Shown here: positions 33,619-44,300 of the stretch, in pieces
Position numbering within the stretch: position 1 is the first letter of the stretch
How the letters are laid out: the number at the start of each line of letters is the position of its first letter
Source: CAIZGX01 sp044239865
GTDB lineage: Bacteria > Bacteroidota > Bacteroidia > Flavobacteriales_D > Sanyastnellaceae
Assembly (NCBI GenBank): GCA_044239865.1
Contig: JBIIAO010000001.1
Span: 558,001-622,000, forward strand
Direction: 5' to 3'
DNA length: 64,000 bases
Translations under genes and position numbers: made by a program
Notes under the pieces: generated by a model
What the model was told of the DNA's origin: nothing
Seen by the model: the letters and a program-made list of their open reading frames with translations, nothing else
The model's database searches: none

Positions 33619-34665
33619 TTAATCTTCTGTAAGTTTAAGTTCTTCTTTGATTCGCTTCGCACGAATGCGAACGCTGTAGAGCCAATACCCGAGGCAAATC
33701 CATCCGAATACTGCTGGATAGAAGACAGTCCGCAGGGTACTGTCTAAGTCATATTGTGAAAAGGCGGGATTGCCGCTTTTCCCCGGATGAAGTCCAGCAG
33801 CGAAGCGAGGCATGATCATCAATAAAATAAACATGAGTACGAATGCGAAAATATTGAACACGGCTGAGATGCGTGCGCGTTTGTCTTCATCGTCAATAGA
33901 TGCACGTAGAATAAAATACCCCGAGTAAACCAAAAAGACTACCAGCGCACCGTTGAGCTGTGGATCATTCGTCCACCAATCTCCCCATGTATAGCGTGCC
34001 CACAACGAACCGGTCAAAAGTCCAAGAACGCAGAACAACACGCCCACTTCATTCAATAAGGTTGAGCGCATGTCTAACTTTAACATGTTCTCCAATCTAT
34101 TTGGAGATTCCTTCAAATTTAACAGTTTCAGACTGTTCGAGAAAGAAAGAATCATAATGAAAAACATCGTAAACCACATCGGAACGTGCCACATGAGGTT
34201 GCGAATGGTTTCATTCAAGATGGGTAAATTCGGGAAACTAGAACCGACGTATTTCTCGAGCTTAACATTTTTCACCCATGATGAATCGGCTGAGGCAGTA
34301 TCTAAAACAATGTTTCCAAGCGAGCAAGCTTGATTCAAGATTAACTCGCCATCGATGCTGTTGTATGCCTTGAAGAGTATGGCATTTGAAGGAAGAGTGT
34401 CCGGTAGATCAAGCGTTATCGCTATTTTCCCGTTGTCACTGGGCTGAACATCTCCTTGAAAATAATATTCTCCCACACGAATTCCGGCAGTGGTTTGAGC
34501 GTCTTTGAAATGCGTGTAATGTCCCGCAAGTTCAATACGGTTGTAGCCAGATTTCAGTTGAGTCGTATCAGCAACCACCAAGGCGGGGTCCAATGCTTGA
34601 TACAACGAAAATGTACAGGCATACAAAAGAGAAATACTTCCTAAAATTTTATACCAATGCTTCAT
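33619..34665 (-). CDS. ccmC: Heme handling protein CcmC with periplasmic insertion
   Basis: 348 residues; typical CcmC is ~220-250. The WWD motif is YTWGDWWTNDPQLN, with conserved His in RNLMWHVPMWF before it, and about six membrane helices. CcmC loads heme onto CcmE. Unusually, ~130 residues (27-155), rich in beta strands and polar, lie between the first membrane segment and the second, presumably in the periplasm. ccmB is upstream (74-base gap) and ccmD overlaps or abuts downstream. Confidence 0.9.
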   Translation of the reverse strand: MKHWYKILGSISLLYACTFSLYQALDPALVVADTTQLKSGYNRIELAGHYTHFKDAQTTAGIRVGEYYFQGDVQPSDNGKIAITLDLPDTLPSNAILFKAYNSIDGELILNQACSLGNIVLDTASADSSWVKNVKLEKYVGSSFPNLPILNETIRNLMWHVPMWFTMFFIMILSFSNSLKLLNLKESPNRLENMLKLDMRSTLLNEVGVLFCVLGLLTGSLWARYTWGDWWTNDPQLNGALVVFLVYSGYFILRASIDDEDKRARISAVFNIFAFVLMFILLMIMPRFAAGLHPGKSGNPAFSQYDLDSTLRTVFYPAVFGWICLGYWLYSVRIRAKRIKEELKLTED

Positions 34666-34739
34666 TCAAGAATGGAATTGTTCACGTGCGAAATTAAGCA
34701 CGAATGAGGGGAAACAGATGAAAAAAAAGGTGCGAATTA

Positions 34740-35402
34740 TCAAGACTTCCAAAAGAAAGGAACCAAGAATAAAGACATAATCGTGGTGGTTAAAAACAAC
34801 CCTGCAAGAAGCATCATTCCGAATGAAGCGACTTGCCACGAAGCACCGTCAAGAATGTTGACGGTTACAGATGTTAGACTGAAGAGGAAAGGCATAAGGA
34901 CAGGAAAACCGAGCACAACGGTAAGCGAGGCCGAGCCGTTCGCTTTGAATGAAAGTGCTGAAAGAAATGTTAACGCGGTTCCTAATCCGATACTTCCAAG
35001 AGAAACAGCCAGCAGAAGCAATCCCATAGATGTTCTCGACCAAATGTCAGATCCGAAAAAGAGCGAGAAAAGTAAGATCGAAAGAAGATTCAAGACTAAG
35101 ATTAAAAGAGCGTAATACGCTGCCTTGGCTATCCACACTTGACGCGGAGAAGCGAGGGTGTATAAGAGTTTGTCGGTCCCGTTTTGTTCTTGTTGAAACG
35201 ATTTCTGCATAGCGTTGAATGCCGCGAAGAGTCCGACTATCCAGAACAGCGCTGCAAGGACTTTTGAATCGTCTATTTTTTCCAAAGAAAGGTAACAAGT
35301 GAAAACCGTTGAAAGCACAAAGAGTAAGATGCCGAAAAGCAATTGCTTTTTACGCATGTCGAGTTGAAACTCTTTTTTGAAAAGTATATAAACGGCTTTC
35401 AC
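34740..35402 (-). CDS. ccmB: Heme exporter subunit CcmB
   Basis: 220 residues from GTG 35402 (VKAVYILFKKEFQLDMRKK), the normal CcmB length; the longer open frame upstream would overlap the preceding gene. Six membrane helices. Family hallmarks: FKKEFQLDMRKKQ, WIVGLFAAFNAMQKSFQQE and LLYTLASPRQVWIAK. It is the permease of the CcmAB part of System I. ccmA is not in the window. Confidence 0.9.
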   Translation of the reverse strand: MKAVYILFKKEFQLDMRKKQLLFGILLFVLSTVFTCYLSLEKIDDSKVLAALFWIVGLFAAFNAMQKSFQQEQNGTDKLLYTLASPRQVWIAKAAYYALLILVLNLLSILLFSLFFGSDIWSRTSMGLLLLAVSLGSIGLGTALTFLSALSFKANGSASLTVVLGFPVLMPFLFSLTSVTVNILDGASWQVASFGMMLLAGLFLTTTIMSLFLVPFFWKS

Positions 35403-35436
35403 GTTGCGAAGATAAGAGCAACCACGTGAATGCGGT

Positions 35437-35679
35437 TTAGAAGGTTCGAAAAGAACTGCGAGGCACAATGTATTCGCCATTCGGCTTGCGAATCATTTGA
35501 TAGAATTCCTTGCATAAGAAATTTAAGTTTCTGCGCACAGGTCTGTTCTTTAAATGGCACTCCCAAACTTCCATGGCTGTTTGCTTGGTATTCTCCCAGG
35601 CATAGGCGTTCAATCCTTGTGGTTGAAGGAAGGATTCGATGTACATTTTAACGTCTTGAATTTGTGTTAGGTTTTGCAT
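35437..35679 (-). CDS. Small hypothetical protein
   Basis: 80 residues from ATG 35679 (the frame extends nine codons further upstream). I do not recognise it. It is soluble, basic and helical, with DVKMYIESFLQPQG, NTKQTAMEVWECHLKNRP and FLCKEFYQMIRKPNGEYI. It lies 34 bases before ccmB and could lead that operon. A perfect inverted repeat (CTTTGAA/TTCAAAG, 35683-35701) sits directly upstream of the start and may be a regulatory site. Confidence 0.55.
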   Translation of the reverse strand: MQNLTQIQDVKMYIESFLQPQGLNAYAWENTKQTAMEVWECHLKNRPVRRNLNFLCKEFYQMIRKPNGEYIVPRSSFRTF

Positions 35680-35682
35680 TGT

Positions 35683-35701
35683 CTTTGAATTTTCTTCAAA
35701 G
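35683..35701. promoter_or_regulatory. Inverted repeat upstream of the 35679 gene
   Basis: CTTTGAA (35683-35689), 5-base centre, TTCAAAG (35695-35701), starting 3 bases before the start codon. Operator-like; could act on the small gene and the ccm genes behind it. Confidence 0.4.
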
Positions 35702-35840
35702 CACACCCTTCACATTATAATGGATTTACGAGGTGAAATGGATTCTAGATTTTTTTATGCGGACTCTATTCAGCTAACGGCCAAAGAAACAAGAGGTTTA
35801 TACGTTTTAGTGGCATATGTAAAAGAATACTCGTTAAAAA

Positions 35841-35873
35841 TTTGATTTTAAATTCGAAAAAATATTAATTTTG
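35841..35873 (+). promoter_or_regulatory. Promoter of the GNAT toxin-antitoxin pair
   Basis: TTTG at 35841-35844 and TAATTTTG at 35866-35873, spaced 21 bases, match the Bacteroidota -33/-7 consensus. The antitoxin ATG is 8 bases past the -7 element, so the leader is very short or absent. Confidence 0.6.
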
Positions 35874-35880
35874 TAATCTC

Positions 35881-36036
35881 ATGGCGAAACCAATAAAAAT
35901 AACAGAACCGATTGAAGGAAAAGCTTCTTGGCTTTTCAATCAAGCTATTTCAAATGTTGAAAAGCATAAAATTTCGGATACTGAAAGGCAAAGGATTTTC
36001 TCTTTGGTAGAAAGGGTTTTAGCAAAGTCTAAGTAA
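35881..36036 (+). CDS. Probable antitoxin of a GNAT toxin pair
   Basis: 51 residues, too short for many gene finders: starts MAKPIKITEPIEGKASWLFN and ends LVERVLAKSK. It has an N-terminal segment and two probable helices, with a basic end. It is preceded by a good promoter and followed after 5 bases by a GNAT acetyltransferase gene. Small antitoxins of this kind bind and block the GNAT toxin and often autoregulate the operon. The pairing is inferred from order, size and spacing; no clear DNA-binding motif is visible. Confidence 0.65.
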   Translation: MAKPIKITEPIEGKASWLFNQAISNVEKHKISDTERQRIFSLVERVLAKSK

Positions 36037-36041
36037 GAATT

Positions 36042-36578
36042 ATGCTTGCTGAAGATTTTACATTCGAGGTTTTGAATGAAAATCATTGTTTTTTAGACTT
36101 CGATTGTAACGAACATGAAATAAATGATTTTCTACTCAATGATGCACTTAATTTCCAAAAGGAGCAATTCGCTATAACTTATGTTTTTACCAAAAACAAA
36201 CAAGTCGTCGCATTCTTTAGTTTGTTAAACGATAGTCTTCATGACAAAGGTTATGAGAACACGGTTTGGAATCGATTTCACAGACACAATAAAATTCCCA
36301 ATGAAAAACGAATTAGACAATATCCAGCAATTAAAATCGGTCGTTTAGGTATCACCAAGAATTATCAAGGAACTGGATTAGCCTATTCAATGATGGACTT
36401 TATAAAAGGCTTCACTCGCTTGAATCAGAAGTCTGCATCTAGACTTTTATTGATTGACGCGTACAATAAAACAAAACAGTTGAATTTCTATAAGCGGAAT
36501 GACTTTGTTCTTCTGAATGCAATTCAATCAAACACGGAGACTCTTTCAATGTATTTTGATTTGAAAAGACTAGAATAA
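36042..36578 (+). CDS. GNAT acetyltransferase, probable toxin
   Basis: 178 residues. GNAT fold: FDFDCNEHEINDFLLNDA near the start is typical of tRNA-acetylating toxin relatives, AIKIGRLGITKNYQGTGLA carries the acetyl-CoA loop (Q-G-T-G-L-A in place of Q/R-x-x-G-x-G/A), and the FYKRNDF helix near the end supplies the catalytic Tyr region. AtaT/TacT-type toxins acetylate aminoacyl-tRNA. The small upstream gene would be the antitoxin. An ordinary N-acetyltransferase role cannot be excluded. Confidence 0.75.
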   Translation: MLAEDFTFEVLNENHCFLDFDCNEHEINDFLLNDALNFQKEQFAITYVFTKNKQVVAFFSLLNDSLHDKGYENTVWNRFHRHNKIPNEKRIRQYPAIKIGRLGITKNYQGTGLAYSMMDFIKGFTRLNQKSASRLLLIDAYNKTKQLNFYKRNDFVLLNAIQSNTETLSMYFDLKRLE

Positions 36579-36579
36579 T

Positions 36580-37599
36580 TCAATCGTAATTTTTCATCGC
36601 GAGATCTAAGCGACGTAAAATTTCTTTTCGAAGGGAAGCGGGTTTCAATACCTCGACTTCATTTCCGTAGCTGAGAATAAAATTGTACAACTCTTGACAA
36701 GGGTGCAATTCAAACTGAAAATCAGTTCCAGCTTTCGATTCTTTTATTTTCTTTTGTGAAGAATGAAGGGGCTGGGTTTCTACCAACTTAGCAGCAACCG
36801 TTGAAAATCGAAGTTCAATTTTCTCGGGCCTACCAGTGCTTTCAGAAATACCCATGCTGTATTTGAAAAACGTTTCAGGAGAAAATCCTTTCGGGACGGT
36901 GAACTTCGTTTTGCTTGATTCAATGGAAACAATGCGTTCCAAACCGAATGTCAAAATCTTTTCGCGCTCGGGCACAAACGCAACAAGGTACCAGCGATTC
37001 AAATACTCTTTCAACAGTAACGGATGAATCGTGTATTGCTTCAATTCATTCTCTTTGAAACTTTGATAAAACAACGTGCAGACTGTTTTTGATTTTGCAG
37101 CTTCGAGCAATGGACCAAGAAATTCATTGCCTTGACTCACAGTGCTTGTTTCAAATTGAATTAACGCTTTGTGCTTTTCTTCTTCAATAGATGAATTCAA
37201 ATTAACGCGCTGAATAATCTTGTCAACGGCGCTTTCATACTGAGAAAGAAGAGGCACATGTCGAAATTGATTCAAAATAGCAGCAGCGAAGCGAATGGCT
37301 TCAATGTCTTCGTCGACTAAATTTAATTCGTTAATCGAATAATCTTCTTCCGTGTAGAAATAACCTTTGTGGGTTCTGTTGTATTCGATAGGGGCGTAAT
37401 AGCCCAGCTCACTTTCGTTCTTCATGGCCCATATGTCTTTGTCTATGGTGCTCAATGAAATCTGATCGGCGCCTGAGCCGTATAACGCATCTGCACAAGC
37501 CTCACGCAAATCTTCTCTACTGGGGAAGGACTTCCCTTTGTTCGTTAAACAACGATCAATGATTCGGTAGCGAAGAAGTGCGTATTTATTGGCCGGCAT
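36580..37599 (-). CDS. WYL-domain transcriptional regulator
   Basis: 339 residues. An N-terminal winged helix (RYRIIDRCLTNKGKSFPSRE, then ISLSTIDKDIWAMK) binds DNA. Residues ~120-330 hold the WYL domain with NRWYLVAFVP, a ligand-sensing SH3-like fold, and the WCX tail. Such proteins respond to small molecules or nucleic acids and often control stress or defence genes. It starts 6 bases after the DUF3127 gene, so they are probably one operon. It is tail to tail with the GNAT gene (1-base gap). Confidence 0.9.
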   Translation of the reverse strand: MPANKYALLRYRIIDRCLTNKGKSFPSREDLREACADALYGSGADQISLSTIDKDIWAMKNESELGYYAPIEYNRTHKGYFYTEEDYSINELNLVDEDIEAIRFAAAILNQFRHVPLLSQYESAVDKIIQRVNLNSSIEEEKHKALIQFETSTVSQGNEFLGPLLEAAKSKTVCTLFYQSFKENELKQYTIHPLLLKEYLNRWYLVAFVPEREKILTFGLERIVSIESSKTKFTVPKGFSPETFFKYSMGISESTGRPEKIELRFSTVAAKLVETQPLHSSQKKIKESKAGTDFQFELHPCQELYNFILSYGNEVEVLKPASLRKEILRRLDLAMKNYD

Positions 37600-37605
37600 T
37601 TTTTA

Positions 37606-37992
37606 TTAGAATGGCAAATCGTCTCCGTCTGCGTCGTTGTTCGATGGATTGTCGTTCATCACGGGAGCAGGCGCTGGCGTAGCTGAATTACCCATGGTTG
37701 AAGGGTTACTTGCTGAAGTGTTTCCTGCAGCAGCAATATCCATTGTCCACATATCTAAAGAGACAAAGTGTCTTCCGTTGTACTCTCTTCCGCGAAGATT
37801 GAATTTCACTTTCACCACATCGTTTTCCTTGAAATTCTTCAACACATCAATTTTTTCTTTTGCTGCTTGAACAAGGATTTCCTGTGGGTAACGCTCGTCT
37901 GTGCGAACCACAAATTCTTGAATGCTGAATCCGCTAGGGAATGATTTTGTTTCGTAGAACTTAACTAAAGTTCCGGTTAATTCTAATGACAT
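37606..37992 (-). CDS. DUF3127 protein, SSB-like
   Basis: 128 residues: an OB-like beta domain (LTGTLVKFYETKSFPSGFS, QEFVVRTDERYPQEI, KVKFNLRGREYNG) and a flexible Asn/Pro/Ser-rich tail ending in DGDDLPF. DUF3127 is a Bacteroidota family thought to be ssDNA-binding-like. The acidic tip DDLPF closely resembles the DDIPF end of SSB proteins, which recruits repair enzymes. It leads an operon with the WYL regulator. Confidence 0.85.
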   Translation of the reverse strand: MSLELTGTLVKFYETKSFPSGFSIQEFVVRTDERYPQEILVQAAKEKIDVLKNFKENDVVKVKFNLRGREYNGRHFVSLDMWTMDIAAAGNTSASNPSTMGNSATPAPAPVMNDNPSNNDADGDDLPF

Positions 37993-38375
37993 AATACTGT
38001 TTGTTTAGTAGCAACGAATATCGGAATTCTTGTTAGGATTCGAAAGTAATTGTTATGAACAATTCGCCAAGGCTCATTTGTCTTCTAGCACTCTTTCAAC
38101 AAGACCTTGTATAGCACTTTGTGTATTTCTGACAAAAATCATCTGAACAAATCGACCCTCCTCCTAGCTCACGAATAACAGGATTTTAAAGAAGATTCAC
38201 ATTTAATGTACTGTTCATGTTTCTTATTCGGGTTTTAAGAATACAATACTAAAGAGCCATTCAATTTCTAAGTTAACTAAAGGTTACAGCGGCATCCAGA
38301 AATTTCATATTGTGTTCATTTTGATGTGAGTTTAGAGCGTCAACTTCGCAATCTCAAAATACCTAACTAATCACT
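37993..38375. other. 383-base gap before the giant surface protein
   Basis: Separates divergent genes (DUF3127 and the 2662-residue protein). I found no ORF, RNA, strong inverted repeat or TAnnTTTG element on either strand. It presumably holds the promoters of both genes in degenerate form. Confidence 0.4.
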
Positions 38376-41300
38376 ATGAGAACTCCACAGTCTGCTAAAT
38401 TTTTGCAATTTCTTTTACTGCCTCTTTTTGTTTTATTGTTGAACGTTGGGAGGGGGCAGACATTTACTGGAACATACTCTTTTGCATCTGCAATTGGAAA
38501 TGTAGCTTCTTTAGATTACAACGGTACAGCAATTTCTAATTTAACAGTTAGTGCTTTAGTTAAAACTGGTGTTACAACCACAGCAAGTTCTAGTAACTCA
38601 AGAGCAACAGGATGGGATACTGGTAGCACGTCTGGTGCTGCTGCGGGAGGAAATGTTAATACAGGAAAATATTATGAATTTTCTGTTACAGCTGGGGCAG
38701 GATTTACAATTTCAAATCCCACACTTTCTTTTGGTGTTGGTAGAAGTGGAACTGGTCCAAGAAGATTTCAATGGAGATGGGATGTGGACACTTATGCTAA
38801 TCCTCTTACAGTTGGCACTGCAAATGCAAGTTTAACAAATACTTCAGGAGTATTAGAATCTCCCGATGGCACTTCACCTTATACAGGTAATTCAATCACA
38901 ACAACAACTTCTGGAAAAACAACAATTACTTTTCGTTTTTATGCTTATGGAGCTGAATCAGCTTCTGGAACCGGAGGTTTAGAAGGTAATTTAACCTTTG
39001 GTGGTACATTAGTTGCAGCCCCAACAATCTCCATCTCAGGTACCTTATCAGCAGTCAGCACCACCTACGGAACAGCATCGACAAGTCCAACGAGTTTTAC
39101 GGTTTCTGGGAGTGGTTTGAACGGAACTGCAGGAGTAACGGTGACTCCTCCTGTGGGATTTGAGGTTGCTACTAGTTCAGATTTTTCAACTACCATTGGA
39201 ACAAGCGCTTCAGCACTGAGTTTAGGAACAGCAACTTCAATTGCTTCAACAACAATTTATGTTCGCTTGGCGGCTTCCGCATCGGTTTCTGGTTCACCAT
39301 ATTCTGGAAATATTGCAGTTGCTGGCGGTGGAGCAACTTCTCAAAATGTGGCTACCGTTTCCAGCACTGTTTCTAAAAAAGCACTGACGATTACAGCAGA
39401 TAACCAGTCAGTCGCATACGGAACGGCTGTAGCAACGGTAACAGGGAACGGATCATACACATCAACGGGTTTTGCAAACAGTGAAACTTCTTCTGTCATT
39501 GGCGGGTCGGCTTCCTATACCACTTCTTATACCGCAACAACTGCCGCAGGGTCAAATGTCGCAACAATAACCCCTGAGACAACGAGTTTAACAGCAACCA
39601 ATTATTCATTTACCGCAGCAAATGGAAACATTTCTGTTACAGCAGTTACTCCATTAGCACCAAGTATCACTGGAATAACTTCAGGAGTTAGCCAACTAGG
39701 TGTTGCATTTACAGCTCCAACGTCCAATGGAGGAGCAAGTATCACTAATTACGAATATTCAATTAACGGAGGTGTTGATTGGACAACACCAAGCCCCGCA
39801 ATAACATTAAGTCCATTTACCATTAGCGGCTTAATAAACGGAACAACTTACGATGTTCAAATTAGAGCTGTCAATTCTGCTGGAAGCGGAGCAGCAAGTG
39901 CTACAGCCCAAGGAACACCTGCAGTAGCATCTTCACCAACTATTTCAGGAGCTGCCACGGCATCTGCTTTCACAACTACCTATGGAACAGCATCTGCCAC
40001 ACATTCTTTTTCAATAACGGGTTCAGCTCTGACCAATGATATTATTGCCACAGCTCCAGCAGGTTTTGAGGTGTCTAGTGACGGAATAAACTACGCTTCT
40101 GTAGCTAACTTTGCGCAAATCAGTGGAGGTGTAAGTGGCACCTTATACATTCGTTTAGCAGCTACAGCATCAGTTAGCGGAACGTATAACAGTCAAAATA
40201 TTGTACTATCGAGTACAGGAGCATCATCAGTAAATATTACAAGCGCCCCGGCGGGAAATACAGTATCTCAAAAAGCATTAGCCATAACAACGGCAACGAT
40301 TACTTCAAAAGTATACAACCGTTCAATAACAAGTGGAACAGTTACACCTGGTTCATTGTCAGGATTTGTTGGATCTGAAACGGTGGTGGTTTCATCTGCA
40401 ATTGGATCCTATGATGATTGGAATGTTGGTACCGGAAAAACAGCCGCCATAGTATACACATTGGCTGATGGAACTAATGGAGGTTTGGCTGCTAATTATT
40501 CTCTTGCTAACACAATTTCAACAGGAGATATCACTGCCAAAGCTCTAACCGTTACTTCACCAGCTGTAACGTCAAAAAACTATGACGGTAGTACAAACGC
40601 TTCAATTACAGGAATATTAAGTGAAGTTGAAAATGGTGATGTGGTTACTTTGACAGGAACAGGAACTTTTGACTCTGCAAATGTTGGAACCGGAATAGGT
40701 GTTACCTCAACTTCTACGCTGAGTGGTGCTGATGCTGGAAATTACACCTTGACACAACCTACAGGATTGACTGGGGATATTAACGGAGCATCTCAAACCA
40801 TCACATTTGCTGCTTTAACAACAGCAACATTAAGCACTGCGGATTATTCACCTGGTGCTTTGGCTTCTTCAGGTTTAACGGTGACTTATACTAGTTCAAA
40901 CCCTTGTGTGGCAACTATAGTCGGTGAAAACATCCATGTCATTGGTGCAGGAACCACGACCATTACAGCTTCTCAAAGTGGAGGAGGAAATTATGCGGCT
41001 GCGACTTCGGTGAATCAGACTTTAACGGTGATGAATCCAGCTTCGACTTTGGCTGCCGGGGATGTTGTCGTTATCGCTTACAACACTAGTGGGTCTCCAG
41101 ATAATTTCGCCTTGTTATTTAATGTTGACTTAGCTGCAGGATCTGTTTTTTATGTCAACGATAATGAATTGGCTAATCCTTCATCTGCTAGTTTTACTGA
41201 TTTAGGAGAATTAGAAGCGTCATTTACTGTTAAAGCAGGACAAACAATTGCTGCTGGGACTGTCATTGTTCTACCGTGGGGTGCTGCTGCAGTATCAGCC

Positions 41301-44300
41301 ACTCAATATGATTGGTCGAGCACAAGTGGCGCAGGTATGTCAAACAACAGCGAAGAACTATACATATACACTGCAAGTTCGATAACTGCCATAAGCCCAA
41401 CACTATTTATCAGCTACACGAAAATAGGAACATCGACTAGTGCTGTTCCATCTTCTTTATCTTTGGGTACAACAGCAATTGCCCCTGTTGGCTCAGCGTT
41501 GAGATATGCCACATCTGGTGCGACATATTCAGGAACGAAAGAAACTTTATTGACTGCCATTGGAAATACATCTTCAAATTGGAATACAACAGGTGCGACT
41601 ACTTTTGCAGCAACAGACTGGTCATTCTCTGTTTCTCCATCCCCAATCATCACTTCAACGGGTACATTATCCGCTGTGAGCACCACCTACGGAACGGCCT
41701 CAGCTTCCTCAACGAGTTTTAGTGTAAGCGCAAGCAGCCTCGCTGCAGACCTCACCTTGACTGCACCTAGTGGATTTGAAATTTCGAGCGGTTCGGGTTA
41801 CAATACAAGCTTAACCATTTCACCAAACGCTTGTGGAGCCATTGCAGCCACGACCATTAATGTGCGCTTGGCTGCAACAACAGCTGTTGGTGCATATTCC
41901 GGAAATATTGTTTTAAGCAGCACCGGAGCTACAAGTGTTAATGTAGCAACCGTTTCTAGTTCGGTCTCAACAAAAGCACTTACCATCATTAACTTAATAG
42001 CATCCGATAAAATTTACGACGGATTAACAACAGTGGCTGTCAGCGGCACTCCTGCGTATAGCGGTTTGGTAAATAGTGAGTCATTTAGCGTCAACGGAAC
42101 TGTAAGTTGGGAATTTCCAAATGCAACAGTGGAAAATAATAAAACCCTAACAAGAACAGGTAATTACAATGCACCAAGCGCCAATTATACAGTGACTCAA
42201 CCTTCGCTTACCGCAAGTATTACCACACGAACGTTGACAATAACAGCAAACGATGTCAACAAGGCCTTTGGTGCAACACTCACCGGAGCTTCTGGATCAA
42301 CATCCTTCGCATCTAACGGATTGCAAAATGAAGAAACCATTGGTTCGGTAACTATTGCTTATGGAAACGGTTCCGGAGCGAGTGATGCAGTTGGAACATA
42401 CACTGGCCAAGTAACACCATCAGCTGCACTTGGAGGAACCTTTACAGCTGCAAATTATTCTATTTCGTATGTCGCAGGAAATATCATTGTATCAAACGTT
42501 CCAACATTAAATCCAGTTACACTCATATCAGCTTTATCTACTACCTATGGAACAGCATCCACTGGGGTAAGCTTTGTAGCAAGTGGTTCTAATCTCAGCA
42601 CAAACATTACGTTGACAGCGCAAAGTGGTTATCAAGTTTCAGATGATAATGCAAGTTTTGGATCTTCTGTGTCTGTTTCAAGTGGGACAACAGTATATGT
42701 GAGGTTTGAAACGACTCAATCAGTCGGAACATATAATAATGCCACGGCGGTTGTTCTTTCCGGTGCCGGAGCTACTGATGTGAATATTTCAACTTCTTCA
42801 TCTGGAAATAGTGTTTCTGCAAAAGCATTGACTATTTCTGGAATTTCAATTTTGAACAAAATATACGACGGAAATACAACAGCCGCAATTACAGGCACCG
42901 CAGCCTACTCTGGCTTGGTCAACGGGCAATCATTCTCCGTAACTGGAACACCTGATGCAGTATTCATTAATAAAAATGTTGGAAATAACAAATCGATCAC
43001 GGTAACTGGATATTTAGCACCAAGCTTGAACTATTCAATCTCACAACCAAGCAACCTTCTGGCGAACATAACAACTGCAACTTTATCCGTTACAAATGCC
43101 GCCGTTACAACAAAAGCATACGATGGAACCATTGCAGCAACGATCACAGGAACACTTGATGGTGTTATTTCGCCTGATGTAGTCACTTTGGTGGGAATAG
43201 GAACGTTTTCATCAGCCAATGTTGGAACAGGAATTAGCGTAACTTCAACTTCTACCTTAGGCGATGCTGATGAGGCAAATTACACATTGACACAACCTAC
43301 AGGATTGACTGGGGACATTACCCTGAAATCATTGACGATTACTGCTAACGATGTATCGAAAGAGATGGGAGTGTTGATTACAGGAGGCGCTGGTTCAACG
43401 GCATTTACCTCAAGCGGACTTGCAGACAATGAAACCATTGGTTCAGTAACCATCACCTATGGAGCTGCAGCAGGAACTACAGGGGAGGGTGCTACACCTG
43501 GAACCTATGTCAATCAAGTAACTCCATCTCTTGCAACGGGTGGTACGTTTAATACATCCAATTATTCAATCACATATAGTTCAGGAAGCATTACGGTCTC
43601 TGGATTTACACCCGGAAATATTGTTGTGAATAGGATTGGAAACGGATCTACCGCGTTAAGTGGTGCAGCTTCTGCCATTAATGTTGTTGAATTAAATACG
43701 TCAGGTACAACTCAACAAACGATAAGCACATTATTTACTGGTTCAAACTTACTTACTGAAACAGGCTCTGGCACTTCAAATGGATATTTCAATTCATACA
43801 ACACACTGCTTGGAGTGTCTGGTTACAATTCTGCTTTGAACACAGGAAGTGTTACCTCATCAAATACGAAAGCGACCAATATACTTGGAACTGGAGCCAC
43901 TGTTGTAAATAGAGTGGTGTTCCCAACAAGTGGGTTACCATTGCCGTTTACTGCAAATAATTTTCGAAGTATTATACCAACCAGCGCAACAACTTTTTAT
44001 GCATCAGGAGCAGGTAGCTCATCAACAGGTGGTATCTGGTATTACAATGGAGCTAGTTATACGCAAGTCAGTACAACTCAAACCAACACAAGAAACGTAG
44101 AAATTTTTAATGGGAATTTGTATTTCTCTACAGGTTCTGCTACAGCCGGAATTTATCAAGTTGGAACAGGTCTTCCAACGAGTTCTGGTCAAACTGCAAC
44201 CTTAGTTGTCGCAGCAGCTTCACCTTACGGTTTTTCATTGAGTCCAGATGGAAATACGATGTATGTTGCCGATGATGGAAATATCTCTGGAAATACTGGC

